64,000 bases of DNA from Zhongshania aliphaticivorans (GCF_902705875.1 NZ_CACSIK010000001.1:1047994-1111993); one strand, 5' to 3'; counted from the stretch's first letter, positions 8,857 through 17,726 are shown. Notes: generated from the letters alone by a model not told the origin. A program made the numbers and translations.

Positions 8857-9516
8857 TTAAGTGTAAATCAACTCAGCGGCCTCAAGTAGTTGTTCATGCT
8901 CAGCTTGATCTATCCCTAGGGTTTGAAGGACAAACCGTCCCCACGTTAGTTTGTCTACTTTTTGAGTATTCCTAGTAATGGAGTCCACCACTAGGCCCAC
9001 GAATCCCCAGTAGAGAATTGATTCAAGTGACTTGATTGGCAGCTGCGGATTACAACGTTCTAGAATCAACTCTCGCTTTACAGTGGAGATTAAATAACTC
9101 AGCTTGTTTTCTGCTACCACTTCTTTGAGAATTTGCGGGTAGAGTAACAACTGTTCGGTGAGAGGGTCAGATACGACCCTCTGGAACATACCGGTGGCCA
9201 TGGTCGTAATAATCAAAGCAGGATCGGCATTTATTTCTTCCTTCAGGCCTAGAGTGATTTTTAACAGTTGATTTAACTCCTCGGCATAGTCAACGTAGCG
9301 CTCTACAACGGCAGCCTTTATACAGTCTCGCTTGTTATTAAAGTGATTGTAGAAGGTGCGACGTCCCACATCGGCCAGCTCAGTGATTTCGTCAGTCATC
9401 ACTTTGTCATAGCCCTTATTCAATACTAGCTGGACCGCTGCATCTATCAATTGCTTGCGAGTACGGTTCTTTCTTTTGATCATTCGGTTTGGTGTTGATT
9501 TTTTTTCGTGCTGCAT
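8857..9516 (-). CDS. TetR/AcrR family regulator
   Basis: 219 residues. The N-terminal basic stretch 'KRKNRTRKQLIDAAVQLV' leads into a TetR helix-turn-helix (about residues 18-64, 'TDEITELADVGRRTFYNHF'). The C-terminal all-alpha ligand domain carries no recognisable signature. It lies at the left end of the accessory segment, upstream of and on the same strand as a GST-like gene but 280 bases away from it. A truncated near-copy of its N-terminus is at 11763-11936. It probably represses nearby catabolic genes; the ligand is unknown. Confidence 0.85.
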   Translation of the reverse strand: MQHEKKSTPNRMIKRKNRTRKQLIDAAVQLVLNKGYDKVMTDEITELADVGRRTFYNHFNNKRDCIKAAVVERYVDYAEELNQLLKITLGLKEEINADPALIITTMATGMFQRVVSDPLTEQLLLYPQILKEVVAENKLSYLISTVKRELILERCNPQLPIKSLESILYWGFVGLVVDSITRNTQKVDKLTWGRFVLQTLGIDQAEHEQLLEAAELIYT

Positions 9517-9798
9517 TACTCTCCCTGTCTTAAATATGGCCTGCTAATTCTGTGAATTCCACAATGATGCACTAATCATATAAGTACGTCACTTGTAATT
9601 AATTTTGTCTCTTGCTGGATCTTCTTTAATTTTAAGTCATTCATTATGTTTGGATGTTTCTAAAGAGTACCGTTACTCTCGGACCTTTGGTAGATTGAAA
9701 ATCTTGGGTGTAGGCCATGGGTTTGAATGTGAAATAAAGAGCTAGCGCAATATTCAGTATCTCCAAAAGGAGCTAATTGCGGCTACTACTCTTTAAGT

Positions 9799-10644
9799 TC
9801 ATAGGCAGCGCTCCATGCTTTTTCCTTTGATGCGGTTAGCAAACCTGATACCGCCAAAAAGTAGCTTGCCAAATCTAGAGCCCGGCTGACTGAGCTCGGC
9901 TTTGAAAGACGGGCGGGATATAAGTCGCTGGTAGTAGGCGGAAAGATTTTTGTGACGAGACATGGGATACCCCATGTTAATCAGTCGTTGCACATTGGGA
10001 AACCATGAAATGTCGATGATGGATATTTTGTCGCCCATAATCCAGGGCTGCTCAGCTAGGCGTTGATCCAGTTTATTAAATGCCGTCGAGAAGTTCTTAG
10101 CCGCGGCACAGGTCTCTGAATCACTGATACCGTTTTCTGCTTTTTCACGCCACCATTCTACTTCGTGTGCACGCTTGGCATCGAAGTTACCATTTTTTTC
10201 CTGAGCGTCTATCGAATCCTTGCTCTTTAACGACAGAGGCCCAAATTCAATGGTTAGTAGGCGCAAATCCATATGGAGTGATTCCTCTAGGTCGAGCAGT
10301 TGCTGTGCTTCTGCGGCGGCAGTACTTGAGGTATCAAAAAAGTAGCTGTTGCCTGGCTTGCTGAAAGTGGTATTAAGGTAGGTGATGATGTCGTTGCTTT
10401 CCACATGCACCACGCCATCGTGCACCAGTACAGGAACTACGCCCCGCGGGTTAATTCCCAAGTACCAAGGCGTGCTGTTCGCCTGCTTGATGAGATTTAT
10501 TGGATGCGATACCCATTTTTGTTCGAGTTCTCCCAGCATTAATCGCACTTTTTGCGAGCAGCTAGAACCCTGAAAATGTAAAAGGTGCAATCCCTTCCAT
10601 GCCTTCACTTCCTTAGTAGTTACTTCTTTCTCTGTGAGAATCAC
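9799..10644 (-). CDS. Glutathione S-transferase-like protein
   Basis: 281 residues from a GTG with GAGG ten bases upstream. A thioredoxin-like N-terminal domain (about 18-95) contains 'GSSCSQKVRLML', where the Ser/Cys is at the usual GSH-activating position, and 'VPVLVHDG' with the cis-Pro and 'ESNDIITYL' for glutathione contact. A helical C-terminal domain follows (about 140-260, 'QPWIMGDKISIIDI'). It is the third gene of a minus-strand set starting with the PhlG-like hydrolase, so it may act on an aromatic or acyl intermediate; that is inference. Confidence 0.8.
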   Translation of the reverse strand: MILTEKEVTTKEVKAWKGLHLLHFQGSSCSQKVRLMLGELEQKWVSHPINLIKQANSTPWYLGINPRGVVPVLVHDGVVHVESNDIITYLNTTFSKPGNSYFFDTSSTAAAEAQQLLDLEESLHMDLRLLTIEFGPLSLKSKDSIDAQEKNGNFDAKRAHEVEWWREKAENGISDSETCAAAKNFSTAFNKLDQRLAEQPWIMGDKISIIDISWFPNVQRLINMGYPMSRHKNLSAYYQRLISRPSFKAELSQPGSRFGKLLFGGIRFANRIKGKSMERCL

Positions 10645-10658
10645 TGTTCAGTTACCTC

Positions 10659-10895
10659 TTATCCATTGGCCGTTGCGGGAGATTTCAGCCAACTCAAGCG
10701 TTGCTGTATATATGCTTTGATGATATCCATTTTACCTTTGCTCACGGCGCCACCCTGGTCCACTATCTGATCGCCAATGCTGCCGCATATTTCTGAGTTG
10801 ATAGCCTTGTAAATCATGATATCTGTATTTTGCGTGCTTGCGAAAACCACAACCACAGCTGTATCCATGGCAAGAATTGATACTGGTCTAAGCAT
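10659..10895 (-). CDS. Small protein of unknown function between PhlG-like and GST genes
   Basis: Up to 78 residues, 15 bases after the PhlG-like gene and 14 bases before the GST-like gene, all on one strand. The ribosome site for the first ATG is weak, and an ATG at 10868 would give a shorter 69-residue product. A short beta-rich hydrophobic segment ('TAVVVVFAS') and a C-terminal amphipathic helix are seen, with no cysteines apart from one. The tight packing argues that it is translated, but I do not recognise a family, and it could be a chance frame. Confidence 0.4.
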   Translation of the reverse strand: MLRPVSILAMDTAVVVVFASTQNTDIMIYKAINSEICGSIGDQIVDQGGAVSKGKMDIIKAYIQQRLSWLKSPATANG

Positions 10896-10910
10896 GTTAA
10901 TGATTGATCG

Positions 10911-11741
10911 TTACTCCGAGTGATAATCTGCATAGAGTGCCGGCAGGAAGCTGGCGAGGTGTGCCATTTCCATGCCGCAATGCACCACCATGTCGTGCCC
11001 GTGGTCTCTGGTCATGGCGAATTTGGAAACGGCCTTCATGCCCAGTACACGGTTTAAGGGATGGGACTTTGGCTTATCTCGAAGAGAGGCCTTTCCCAAC
11101 CAGAAACGGCTCCGCATTTCGCAGCCGTCTTCAGTCTCTCGGATAAGGTGTACCAGTTTTCCTACGTTGATCGAACTTTTTGCTGGCCCCACGTGCGCGC
11201 AAACCACTGTTTGCACACCGGCGGCTTCGAATTTAGATGGATCGAGACCAAACATTTCTGGGTCTTTAAACTGAATGGCCAACTTTAATACACGGTCACC
11301 AATGTATTCATCCACGTAGGAGGTATTGCCAACGTACCGTTCGCGGTCGCTCAGGTTAGGGTTATCCTCTGTGGGGTTTTTCATTAAGGTTTTTATATGG
11401 GCATGGGGATGCCATAACTTATAGCGCTGGCTTTCGCTACCGTGCCAGCCAAACCACCAGTCGATCATTTTACCGCTGACACCAGGCATGGGTGTTAGTG
11501 TGGCGACAAACATTTCGCCATTGGACAGTTGGGTATAACCTGATTCCAATGGCAGGTACCCCGATTCAAGTAGTCGAGTAGACTCTTTGTGTGAAAACCC
11601 ATAACCGTTTGGAAGGGGGCTTTGTAGTAGACCCTGCGTCACATGTTCTGATAAACCTTTCATGTCAGGGTTCCAGTATTTTGCGTAGGGTTTGTCTTTC
11701 AGGTCGTCTGGGCGCATGCCGAGATAAGTTTCATTGGTCAT
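10911..11741 (-). CDS. PhlG-like (DAPG hydrolase family) C-C hydrolase
   Basis: 276 residues. The pattern 'WWFGWHGSESQRYKLWHPHAH' (residues 95-115), Glu145 and the 'MVVHCGME' motif (His254, Glu258) match the spacing of the zinc ligands of PhlG, the enzyme that removes an acetyl group from 2,4-diacetylphloroglucinol by C-C cleavage. The family (DAPG hydrolase domain) uses a Bet v1-like fold and zinc. The substrate here is not known, but an acylated phenol or beta-diketone is likely. It heads a minus-strand set with a small gene and a GST-like gene, next to a TonB receptor gene. Confidence 0.78.
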   Translation of the reverse strand: MTNETYLGMRPDDLKDKPYAKYWNPDMKGLSEHVTQGLLQSPLPNGYGFSHKESTRLLESGYLPLESGYTQLSNGEMFVATLTPMPGVSGKMIDWWFGWHGSESQRYKLWHPHAHIKTLMKNPTEDNPNLSDRERYVGNTSYVDEYIGDRVLKLAIQFKDPEMFGLDPSKFEAAGVQTVVCAHVGPAKSSINVGKLVHLIRETEDGCEMRSRFWLGKASLRDKPKSHPLNRVLGMKAVSKFAMTRDHGHDMVVHCGMEMAHLASFLPALYADYHSE

Positions 11742-11762
11742 GAGATCAATTCGTCCATATTT

Positions 11763-11936
11763 TTAGGCACTGTTGGCCGGATTAGATTTTTTACTGCTTA
11801 GCGTGATTTTGTCGGTCACCACTTTCACATAACCCTTATCAAGTAGCAGCTTGATTACTGCACCTATCAATTGCTTTCGAGTACGGTTCTTTCTTTTGCA
11901 CCTTCGGTTTGGCGTCGAATTTATTGTGTTCTGCAT
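11763..11936 (-). pseudogene. Truncated tetR, near-copy of the tetR at 8857-9516
   Basis: From the ATG at 11936 the frame gives 57 residues. It runs 'STPNRRCKRKNRTRKQLIG' and 'LLLDKGYVKVVTDKIT', closely matching the first 45 residues of the neighbouring TetR, then turns into an unrelated short tail and stops. The DNA is also alike (for example TATCAATTGCTT and GAGTACGGTTCTTTCTTTT in both). The recognition helix is lost, so it cannot bind DNA as a TetR protein. It looks like the remains of a duplicated or recombined regulator. Confidence 0.75.
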
Positions 11937-12020
11937 TCCATTCCCGATATTTAATACGGCCTCTATTCTGCGGCGAGCCTTCGCCAACATAACAGAAGTG
12001 ACCATGCAAATATATGCACG

Positions 12021-12047
12021 CAACAACATTGTTGCACATGTGTGCAA
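12021..12047. promoter_or_regulatory. Two overlapping palindromes, likely regulator operator
   Basis: CAACAACATTGTTG (12021-12034, 6-bp arms) overlaps TTGCACATGTGTGCAA (12032-12047, 7-bp arms). They lie between the start of the truncated tetR and the TonB receptor gene, about 90 bases before the receptor. Size and placement fit a TetR-type operator that controls the receptor. Confidence 0.5.
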
Positions 12048-12137
12048 TCGTGTTGTAGTATGCAATGGCTTGTCAATAATTAAAAATAACTGGGCAATTT
12101 AGGGAGATCCTCGTGATCGCCCTTTCGGAGGATAATA

Positions 12138-14480
12138 ATGTCAACATTTCAACGTCCCTTTCTTGGGATGCTAGCAGGTAGCTTTCTTTTATCGCCGTTA
12201 TCACAGGCAATAGCTCAAACTGAAAGTTTTATGCTGGAAGAGGTTTTGGTTACCTCGCAAAAACGAGAGCAGTCTCTACAGGATGTACCTGCCTCGGTAC
12301 AGGCTATGAGTGGCGATATGCTAGAGAATGCCGGTATTACTGACTTTGAGGACTTGGTGGATGTATCTCCTTCCCTGAGTTTTCAGGATAATCTCTCGCC
12401 GTACCAGAAAAGCGTCTACATTCGAGGTGTCGGTACCACGATTAACTCTGCCACTGTAGAGTCCAGTGTATCTACGGTGTTGGATGGCGTGGTGCTTGCT
12501 CGACAGGGACAGTTTTTTTCGGACCTCGCAGACATTGAAAGGGTCGAGGTTCTAAGGGGGCCCCAGAGTACACTTTTTGGAAAGAATGCCTCCGCTGGTG
12601 TGATAAGTATTGTTACTAAAAGACCAACTTTCGAGGAGCCCGAGGGTAATGTTGGGGTTGGTTATGATGAATACGGTGATGCCCGCCTGAAAGGGACTTA
12701 CTCTGCGCCAATCAGCGATGATTTGGCCTTTCGTGTCAGTGGTAATTACCGACATGTAGATGAGAACCATATTCAAAATATAACTCCCGATGGCCCGAGC
12801 TTGGACGGAGCTGAAAGCTATGGTGTTCGAGCTAAATTGCAGTGGGATATCACGCCAGAAATAGATGTTTTATTTATAGCTGATTACACTGATAGTGATT
12901 CCCCCTCTGGTGCCAGGGTGTCACGGTCCCTCGGACCTGAGCAAGCAGCGATATCTGCAGCTACAGCCGGAGTTGGTAATCGCGAGACCGAGCTTAATGA
13001 CCCTAATGAACATCAAATCACCGATTGGGGTCTGAGCGCAGAAATCAATTGGAGGCTTGAGAACCACACCATTACCTCTTTGACGTCTTATCGTTCCTGG
13101 GATCTATACGATTTAATTGATATTGATTCAACTGGATTTGACGTACCTCTTACTACTCAAATTGGCGCTAACGGCCCACTGGGTACGCCTTCATTTCGGG
13201 GCATTGTAACGGGGGATAAGGATACTGAACAATGGTCTGAGGAACTACGTATTCAATCCGATCACTCTGGTGATTTGCAGTATGTAGTCGGTGCTTTCTT
13301 TTGGGGAACGTCCTATGACGGCATAGGAACTTCACGTAGAACTTTCTGTTTTGATGCCCCAACACCGGATGGATACCAGCGACCATCATACAGTGATTGT
13401 GAACCTTTGCCGGCTCCCTATACTTCTTCAAACTTTATTGTAAATGACTCTTATTCGAGTCATCAAAAAATTGATACTGAATACTATGCTCTGTTCGGGC
13501 AGGCAGACTATTCCTTGGCTGACGACTGGATACTGACCCTTGGTTTACGTTACCAGTATGACAACTTCGCATGGGACGCTGAGCAACTTGGAGTATTAGT
13601 TGCCGGTGACACGTTACAAGAGGGCTACGAGGGTACAGGTGATGTTTCCAATAACGAGTGGACTGGAAAGCTCGCCATCCAGCACGACTTCAACGGTGAA
13701 TCTAATGGCTACATTAGTTATTCCAGGGGGTATAAGGGGCCAGGAGCAAGTATAGACAGTGGTTTCGAAGCGCCATTAGAACCAGAATATGTAGACGCCT
13801 ATGAACTGGGTTTCAAATCACGGTTAATGGATGGTCGTTTAAATATCAATACTGCTGTGTTCTGGCAGGAATTCAAAGATCAGCAAGTTAACTATTACAA
13901 TCCAGACGAACTTGGATGGTTGCCCACTAATGCAGGCGAAACCCGTCAGATTGGTATTGAGTTCGATTCACTGTTCGCGGCATCGGCCAACCTAGTGTTG
14001 AATGCCAGTTTAACCTGGCTGGACGCCGAGTATCTTGAGTATGAAGTCGACTGCTATACATCAGATCCTGATCCTCAATGTTCAGTAAATGGTTCAAAGG
14101 ATGTATCTGGTGAAGTAACAACTTTCTCACCTGAGTGGAAAACAATTATCGGTGGCCGCTACCACCAGCCATTGTTTGATAGTGGTCTAGAAGGTTTCGT
14201 ACAGCTTAATTACCGCTGGCAGTCTGAAGTTCAGTATGACGCTAACCAGAACCCTAATACCTTACAGGACGCCTATGGTGTAGCTGACTTGTCTTTCGGT
14301 TTTGAAGATGAACAAGGTAAATATTTGCTTAGCTTCTTTGTGAACAACTTGTTCGATAAACAGTATGTGAGCAATATTGCGGCATTTTCTGATGCCACTG
14401 GACAATATGACAGCGTTATTCAGTTTGTGCCTAAATCGGCAGACCGGTATTTCAGCATGAACTTCAATTATAACTTTTAG
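12138..14480 (+). CDS. TonB-dependent receptor (catabolic type)
   Basis: 780 residues. Signal peptide cut near 'SQAIAQ', then 'LEEVLVTSQKREQSLQDVPASVQ', the plug N-terminus typical of the large receptor group found in Caulobacter, sphingomonads and marine gammaproteobacteria. Plug motifs are 'VYIRGVGT', 'VLDGVV' and 'ERVEVLRGPQSTLFGKNA'. The barrel ends in 'YFSMNFNYNF'. A GGAGG ribosome site lies 7 bases before the ATG. Such receptors import carbohydrates, terpenoids or aromatic molecules; no siderophore genes are near. Together with the lipoprotein hydrolase downstream and the PhlG-like enzyme it probably takes up the substrate of this cluster. Confidence 0.88.
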   Translation: MSTFQRPFLGMLAGSFLLSPLSQAIAQTESFMLEEVLVTSQKREQSLQDVPASVQAMSGDMLENAGITDFEDLVDVSPSLSFQDNLSPYQKSVYIRGVGTTINSATVESSVSTVLDGVVLARQGQFFSDLADIERVEVLRGPQSTLFGKNASAGVISIVTKRPTFEEPEGNVGVGYDEYGDARLKGTYSAPISDDLAFRVSGNYRHVDENHIQNITPDGPSLDGAESYGVRAKLQWDITPEIDVLFIADYTDSDSPSGARVSRSLGPEQAAISAATAGVGNRETELNDPNEHQITDWGLSAEINWRLENHTITSLTSYRSWDLYDLIDIDSTGFDVPLTTQIGANGPLGTPSFRGIVTGDKDTEQWSEELRIQSDHSGDLQYVVGAFFWGTSYDGIGTSRRTFCFDAPTPDGYQRPSYSDCEPLPAPYTSSNFIVNDSYSSHQKIDTEYYALFGQADYSLADDWILTLGLRYQYDNFAWDAEQLGVLVAGDTLQEGYEGTGDVSNNEWTGKLAIQHDFNGESNGYISYSRGYKGPGASIDSGFEAPLEPEYVDAYELGFKSRLMDGRLNINTAVFWQEFKDQQVNYYNPDELGWLPTNAGETRQIGIEFDSLFAASANLVLNASLTWLDAEYLEYEVDCYTSDPDPQCSVNGSKDVSGEVTTFSPEWKTIIGGRYHQPLFDSGLEGFVQLNYRWQSEVQYDANQNPNTLQDAYGVADLSFGFEDEQGKYLLSFFVNNLFDKQYVSNIAAFSDATGQYDSVIQFVPKSADRYFSMNFNYNF

Positions 14481-14561
14481 CTTCCCAAGTCGACGAACCG
14501 CTAAGTCGGTGGTTCTTTAATTATAACATTTAACGGGTTTAGCCCAGGGAAAGTGCCTATT

Positions 14562-16337
14562 ATGAAATTAAACACACTTATTCCAATTACACTAATATCA
14601 GCCCTGTCTTTTATTGCGGCGGGTTGTTCAACGCCAAGCGACAATAAAGAAAGTGTAGCATTACCTTCAAAATATCCGGCGGAGTGGGGGGTAACCTTTC
14701 GAAAAGCAGCCTCGTTGCCGCCGTCTTTGGAGTTTGGGCGTAAGACGCTCAAGTACTCTGCTGGGGATGTATTCCCTCCCGCGGCGCTGCCGCTACCCTG
14801 CGACATTATCCATGAGCGTGACATCCCTGTGACCTTACGTGATGGGGTAGTCATCTATACAGATATTCTTCGGCCGGCAGATATCCCTTACAAACAACTC
14901 CCTGCCATCATTTCCTGGAGCCCCTATGGTAAGCGTTTACCGACACCGCCGCCGAAAGGGGTTCCCCCAGAGTGGTTCTCGGGGCTTGCCAAGTTCGAAG
15001 GGGCTGACGCGGCCTTCTGGAGTTGTAATGGCTACGCAGTAGTGAACCCTGATGCGCGTGGCGCATTTAACTCTGAAGGGGCCGGGCATGCTTTCGGCAT
15101 GGTTGAAGCCGGTGACGGCTACGATGTGATCGAGTGGGTGGCAAATCAGGAATGGAGTAACGGAAAAGTTGGTCTCTACGGCACTTCTTGGCTGGCTATT
15201 AGCCAGTGGTTTATCGCCGCCTTGCAACCTCCTCATTTGGCGGCAATCGCCCCCTGGAATGGCATGAGTGATCTATACCGAGACAATACCGCCCCTGGCG
15301 GTATTCCGGATACTGATTTCGCGGAGCGTTTCCACAAGTCCGGGGTAGGTATGCAGGAAGACATGGTTGCTACTTTCTACAGGCAGCCGTATATGACGCC
15401 TTACATGGAAGACAAAGCGGCGGTACTGGAGAACGTTAATGTGCCGGCCTATGTGGGTACCGACAATACCACCATGCTGCATCGCTTTGGCGCATACGAG
15501 GGTTTTCGACGGATATCGTCGGAGAATAAGTGGCTTCGTATTAACAATAAGCAGGAGTGGTATGACCAGTATAATCCGGAGAGCGAGCAGGATTTACTAC
15601 GCTTTTATGATCGTTATTTGAAGGGGGTCGATAACGGTTGGGAAAACACACCGAAGGTGCGGCTTGCTGTTCTCGACCCAGGTGGCGATGACTTGCTGAG
15701 CGTTCCCTTCAGCAACTGGCCTCTGCCTGATACCGAATACCGTAAGTACTATCTGGATGCCTCTTCGAAGGGACTGTCGACCCAACCTGCAGAAGCGGCT
15801 GCTCAGCTTAGCTATGAATCTACCGGGGATGAAGTTTCCTTTACTATTACGTTTAACGAGGACACCCGTTTAATCGGTTATTCAAAACTGCGGCTGTGGG
15901 TAGAGGCAGAAAGCGCCCCAGATATGGACCTGTTCGTACTGGTGGAGAAACTCGATGTGGATGGCACACTTTTAGACCCTAGGAACGACATTAGCAAGCA
16001 GTACCTGCCTTCCCCTCCTGGATTGCCCGGCAGGCTAAGGGTTTCTCTTCGCGAACTCGATCCAGACCTGTCGACAGACTTTATGCCGGTTCAGCGCTTC
16101 GTGGAAAACGACTACTTAGAATCTGGCGAAATTGTGCCTGTGGATATTAGGTTATACCCCAGTGCCATTCTGTGGCATGCGGGACAGCAATTACGGCTGA
16201 CAGTGGCGGGGCATCATATCGACCGCTTCGATGAACTGAATGATATACCCACAGTGAACGAAGGAAATCACATTATCCATACGGGTCCGGAACATAGGTC
16301 GTATTTGCAGCTACCAATTGTTCCAATAGATGAGTAA
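14562..16337 (+). CDS. Lipoprotein CocE/NonD-type alpha/beta hydrolase
   Basis: About 591 residues from the ATG at 14562 (ATG 14553 adds three residues). The signal peptide ends in the lipobox 'IAAGC'. An X-Pro dipeptidyl peptidase-type alpha/beta-hydrolase domain (about 90-370) has the nucleophile motif 'GLYGTSW' and the oxyanion-type 'SWSPYGKR', followed by a PepX_C jelly-roll domain (about 410-590). Family members cleave esters or amides. Where most relatives have a His in the 'KWLRVH..EW' segment, this protein reads 'KWLRINNKQEW', so the usual catalytic His is absent there. It lies 80 bases after the TonB receptor and likely acts in the periplasm. Confidence 0.82.
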   Translation: MKLNTLIPITLISALSFIAAGCSTPSDNKESVALPSKYPAEWGVTFRKAASLPPSLEFGRKTLKYSAGDVFPPAALPLPCDIIHERDIPVTLRDGVVIYTDILRPADIPYKQLPAIISWSPYGKRLPTPPPKGVPPEWFSGLAKFEGADAAFWSCNGYAVVNPDARGAFNSEGAGHAFGMVEAGDGYDVIEWVANQEWSNGKVGLYGTSWLAISQWFIAALQPPHLAAIAPWNGMSDLYRDNTAPGGIPDTDFAERFHKSGVGMQEDMVATFYRQPYMTPYMEDKAAVLENVNVPAYVGTDNTTMLHRFGAYEGFRRISSENKWLRINNKQEWYDQYNPESEQDLLRFYDRYLKGVDNGWENTPKVRLAVLDPGGDDLLSVPFSNWPLPDTEYRKYYLDASSKGLSTQPAEAAAQLSYESTGDEVSFTITFNEDTRLIGYSKLRLWVEAESAPDMDLFVLVEKLDVDGTLLDPRNDISKQYLPSPPGLPGRLRVSLRELDPDLSTDFMPVQRFVENDYLESGEIVPVDIRLYPSAILWHAGQQLRLTVAGHHIDRFDELNDIPTVNEGNHIIHTGPEHRSYLQLPIVPIDE

Positions 16338-16351
16338 TGTTGCTCTGGGCA

Positions 16352-16371
16352 GGCGGGGATAAGTCCCCGCC
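16352..16371. terminator. GC-rich hairpin after the hydrolase
   Basis: GGCGGGGA / TCCCCGCC with a four-base loop, 14 bases after the stop. There is no T-run, so it may be a Rho-assisted terminator or a 3' protective hairpin. Confidence 0.55.
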
Positions 16372-16439
16372 CAATCCACCGGCATAGCCTATCTTGGGGA
16401 GAATCAGATTCTTCTCATGCCAGGTGTCCCTAGCGAATT

Positions 16440-16824
16440 CTTATTACAGTCTGCCACAGGCAACTGAAACAAAACCTCAACGGTGTTTCTTCCAGCGGTA
16501 GCTGCTGATCTCAACGGCCTTATTGCCGGCAGAGTCAGCGAGAGTTGCGCCTTCCCTGCCAGAATGTGTCAGGAGTCTTCTTTGCAACGACTGGTGTAAT
16601 AAAGCCTGACTGAGCAGCGTTTGGTCTTGTGCGTCAAATGATGTACACCGCGTCCGGAAAATTGGCAATCACCTGGTTGGTCGATGAATTCAGGTTGTCT
16701 GTTTGGCGACGTTCAATCCATCGACATCAAAGAACAAAACAAAGATGCCTCTTGCTTACTCCCTCTATTTTCTTGAATAGTCTTAGCTGATTAAGCGTCT
16801 CGGCAATCTATGTTGCATCAAATG
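16440..16824 (-). other. Gene-free stretch, probably decayed coding DNA
   Basis: No intact gene is seen. On the minus strand, protein-like pieces appear in different frames one after another ('FVLFFDVDGLNVAKQ', then 'NQVIANFPDAVYII', then 'DAQDQTLLSQALL' ending at 16477), as expected of a gene broken by frameshifts. I do not recognise the original family. The reading is tentative. Confidence 0.3.
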
Positions 16825-17316
16825 TCACAGCCGTAAATCCAGTGTAAAGAGTTGGCTGTAGACGAACAATGCATGGCCGAGACCTGCAAGCACTAATACA
16901 ACCAGTGCGGGAACGTTAGGAAGAAGACCCTCCCTGTATCCGAGTCTGGTGATGTAGTAAGAGACAGGCAGGTAGAGAAGGATCGCACTCAAGAGGCCTG
17001 GCGAATAGACACCAATATACGCTGTTGCCCCCATGTGAAACATGCCCGCGCAAAGCTGGTAGAAGTGAAGTAGAGCTGTCCACTTCCTTGGGTGAAGTGT
17101 GACTAGGACACTCAGCCCTACGAGTATCCCCATTATTATCAAGTTGTTCTTGACGAATTGTGCAGTGGTGAAACCGCCAGCAAAGTGGGTGCTGGCCCAT
17201 GCCGCGAATTGCTGAGATTCCTCAAGGATGTGTACGAGATAAGCTAATGGTGCCAACCAGATCGCCTGGCGGTAGGAAAGCCTGCCGAGAAATTTAGGTA
17301 TTGCATCAACGTTCAT
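16825..17316 (-). CDS. HXXEE-motif membrane protein
   Basis: 163 residues with about five hydrophobic helices. The segment 'YLVHILEESQQF' (about residues 26-37) holds the H-x-x-E-E signature of the HXXEE family, and a second His near 'MFHMGATAY' is also typical. Family members are predicted inner-membrane proteins of unknown role, possibly metal-dependent. An AAGGAG ribosome site overlaps the stop of an upstream decayed acyl-CoA dehydrogenase, so the two were probably one operon. Confidence 0.75.
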   Translation of the reverse strand: MNVDAIPKFLGRLSYRQAIWLAPLAYLVHILEESQQFAAWASTHFAGGFTTAQFVKNNLIIMGILVGLSVLVTLHPRKWTALLHFYQLCAGMFHMGATAYIGVYSPGLLSAILLYLPVSYYITRLGYREGLLPNVPALVVLVLAGLGHALFVYSQLFTLDLRL

Positions 17317-17327
17317 ATTTTACTCCT

Positions 17328-17640
17328 TCAGTGGTTATTAGTATGGGGAATAAAAGGTAGCAGCAGGTTCAAGGTGGCGGTGTTGCTGGGAAGTGGCCAG
17401 CCGATACTGGTATAGACTCCTTTGGTCAATTTTTCATTGACCATGGAGTTGTAGCAGTAATCTACGCCGACATATTCCTCTGGAACAGTCGGTGCTAGGA
17501 ATCCCTGAGTTCCTGCTTTTTACCATAGGACGCGGTTTGTTTTCCCTGCCTTTTCCCATGCCGCGTGATAGGGGCAGCTTCTGCATCCAGAAATTTTCGA
17601 ACTTGATGAAGACAATCACTGTCGCAAAATTAATTCGTGT
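17328..17640 (-). pseudogene. Acyl-CoA dehydrogenase N-terminal remnant
   Basis: Read on the minus strand, 'CLHQVRKFLDAEAAP' is followed, after a one-base shift at a run of four C (17571-17574), by 'YHAAWEKAGKTNRVLW'. A TAA (17520-17522) comes next, then 'KAGTQGFLAPTVPEEY' and 'DYCYNSMVNEKL'. These are the successive N-terminal helices of acyl-CoA dehydrogenases in the right order. Only about 90 residues remain before a TGA at 17328, and the FAD and CoA domains are gone. It is a broken and truncated gene within the catabolic segment. Confidence 0.7.
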
Positions 17641-17726
17641 TTGAGCCACTTGTACGGATCTAGGGAGCATGTTTTATCCCTAACTATTTCAAAGAGAAGT
17701 GAGGGGCGATTATATCGCCCGCCATA

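Noticed and set aside
9582..9594. AAGT-N5-ACTT before the tetR at 8857-9516 as an operator
   Set aside because: The arms are only four bases long and do not resemble the palindromes at 12021-12047.
17434..17670. 78-codon minus-strand frame
   Set aside because: It crosses the decayed acyl-CoA dehydrogenase in the wrong frame, and its sequence is not protein-like.
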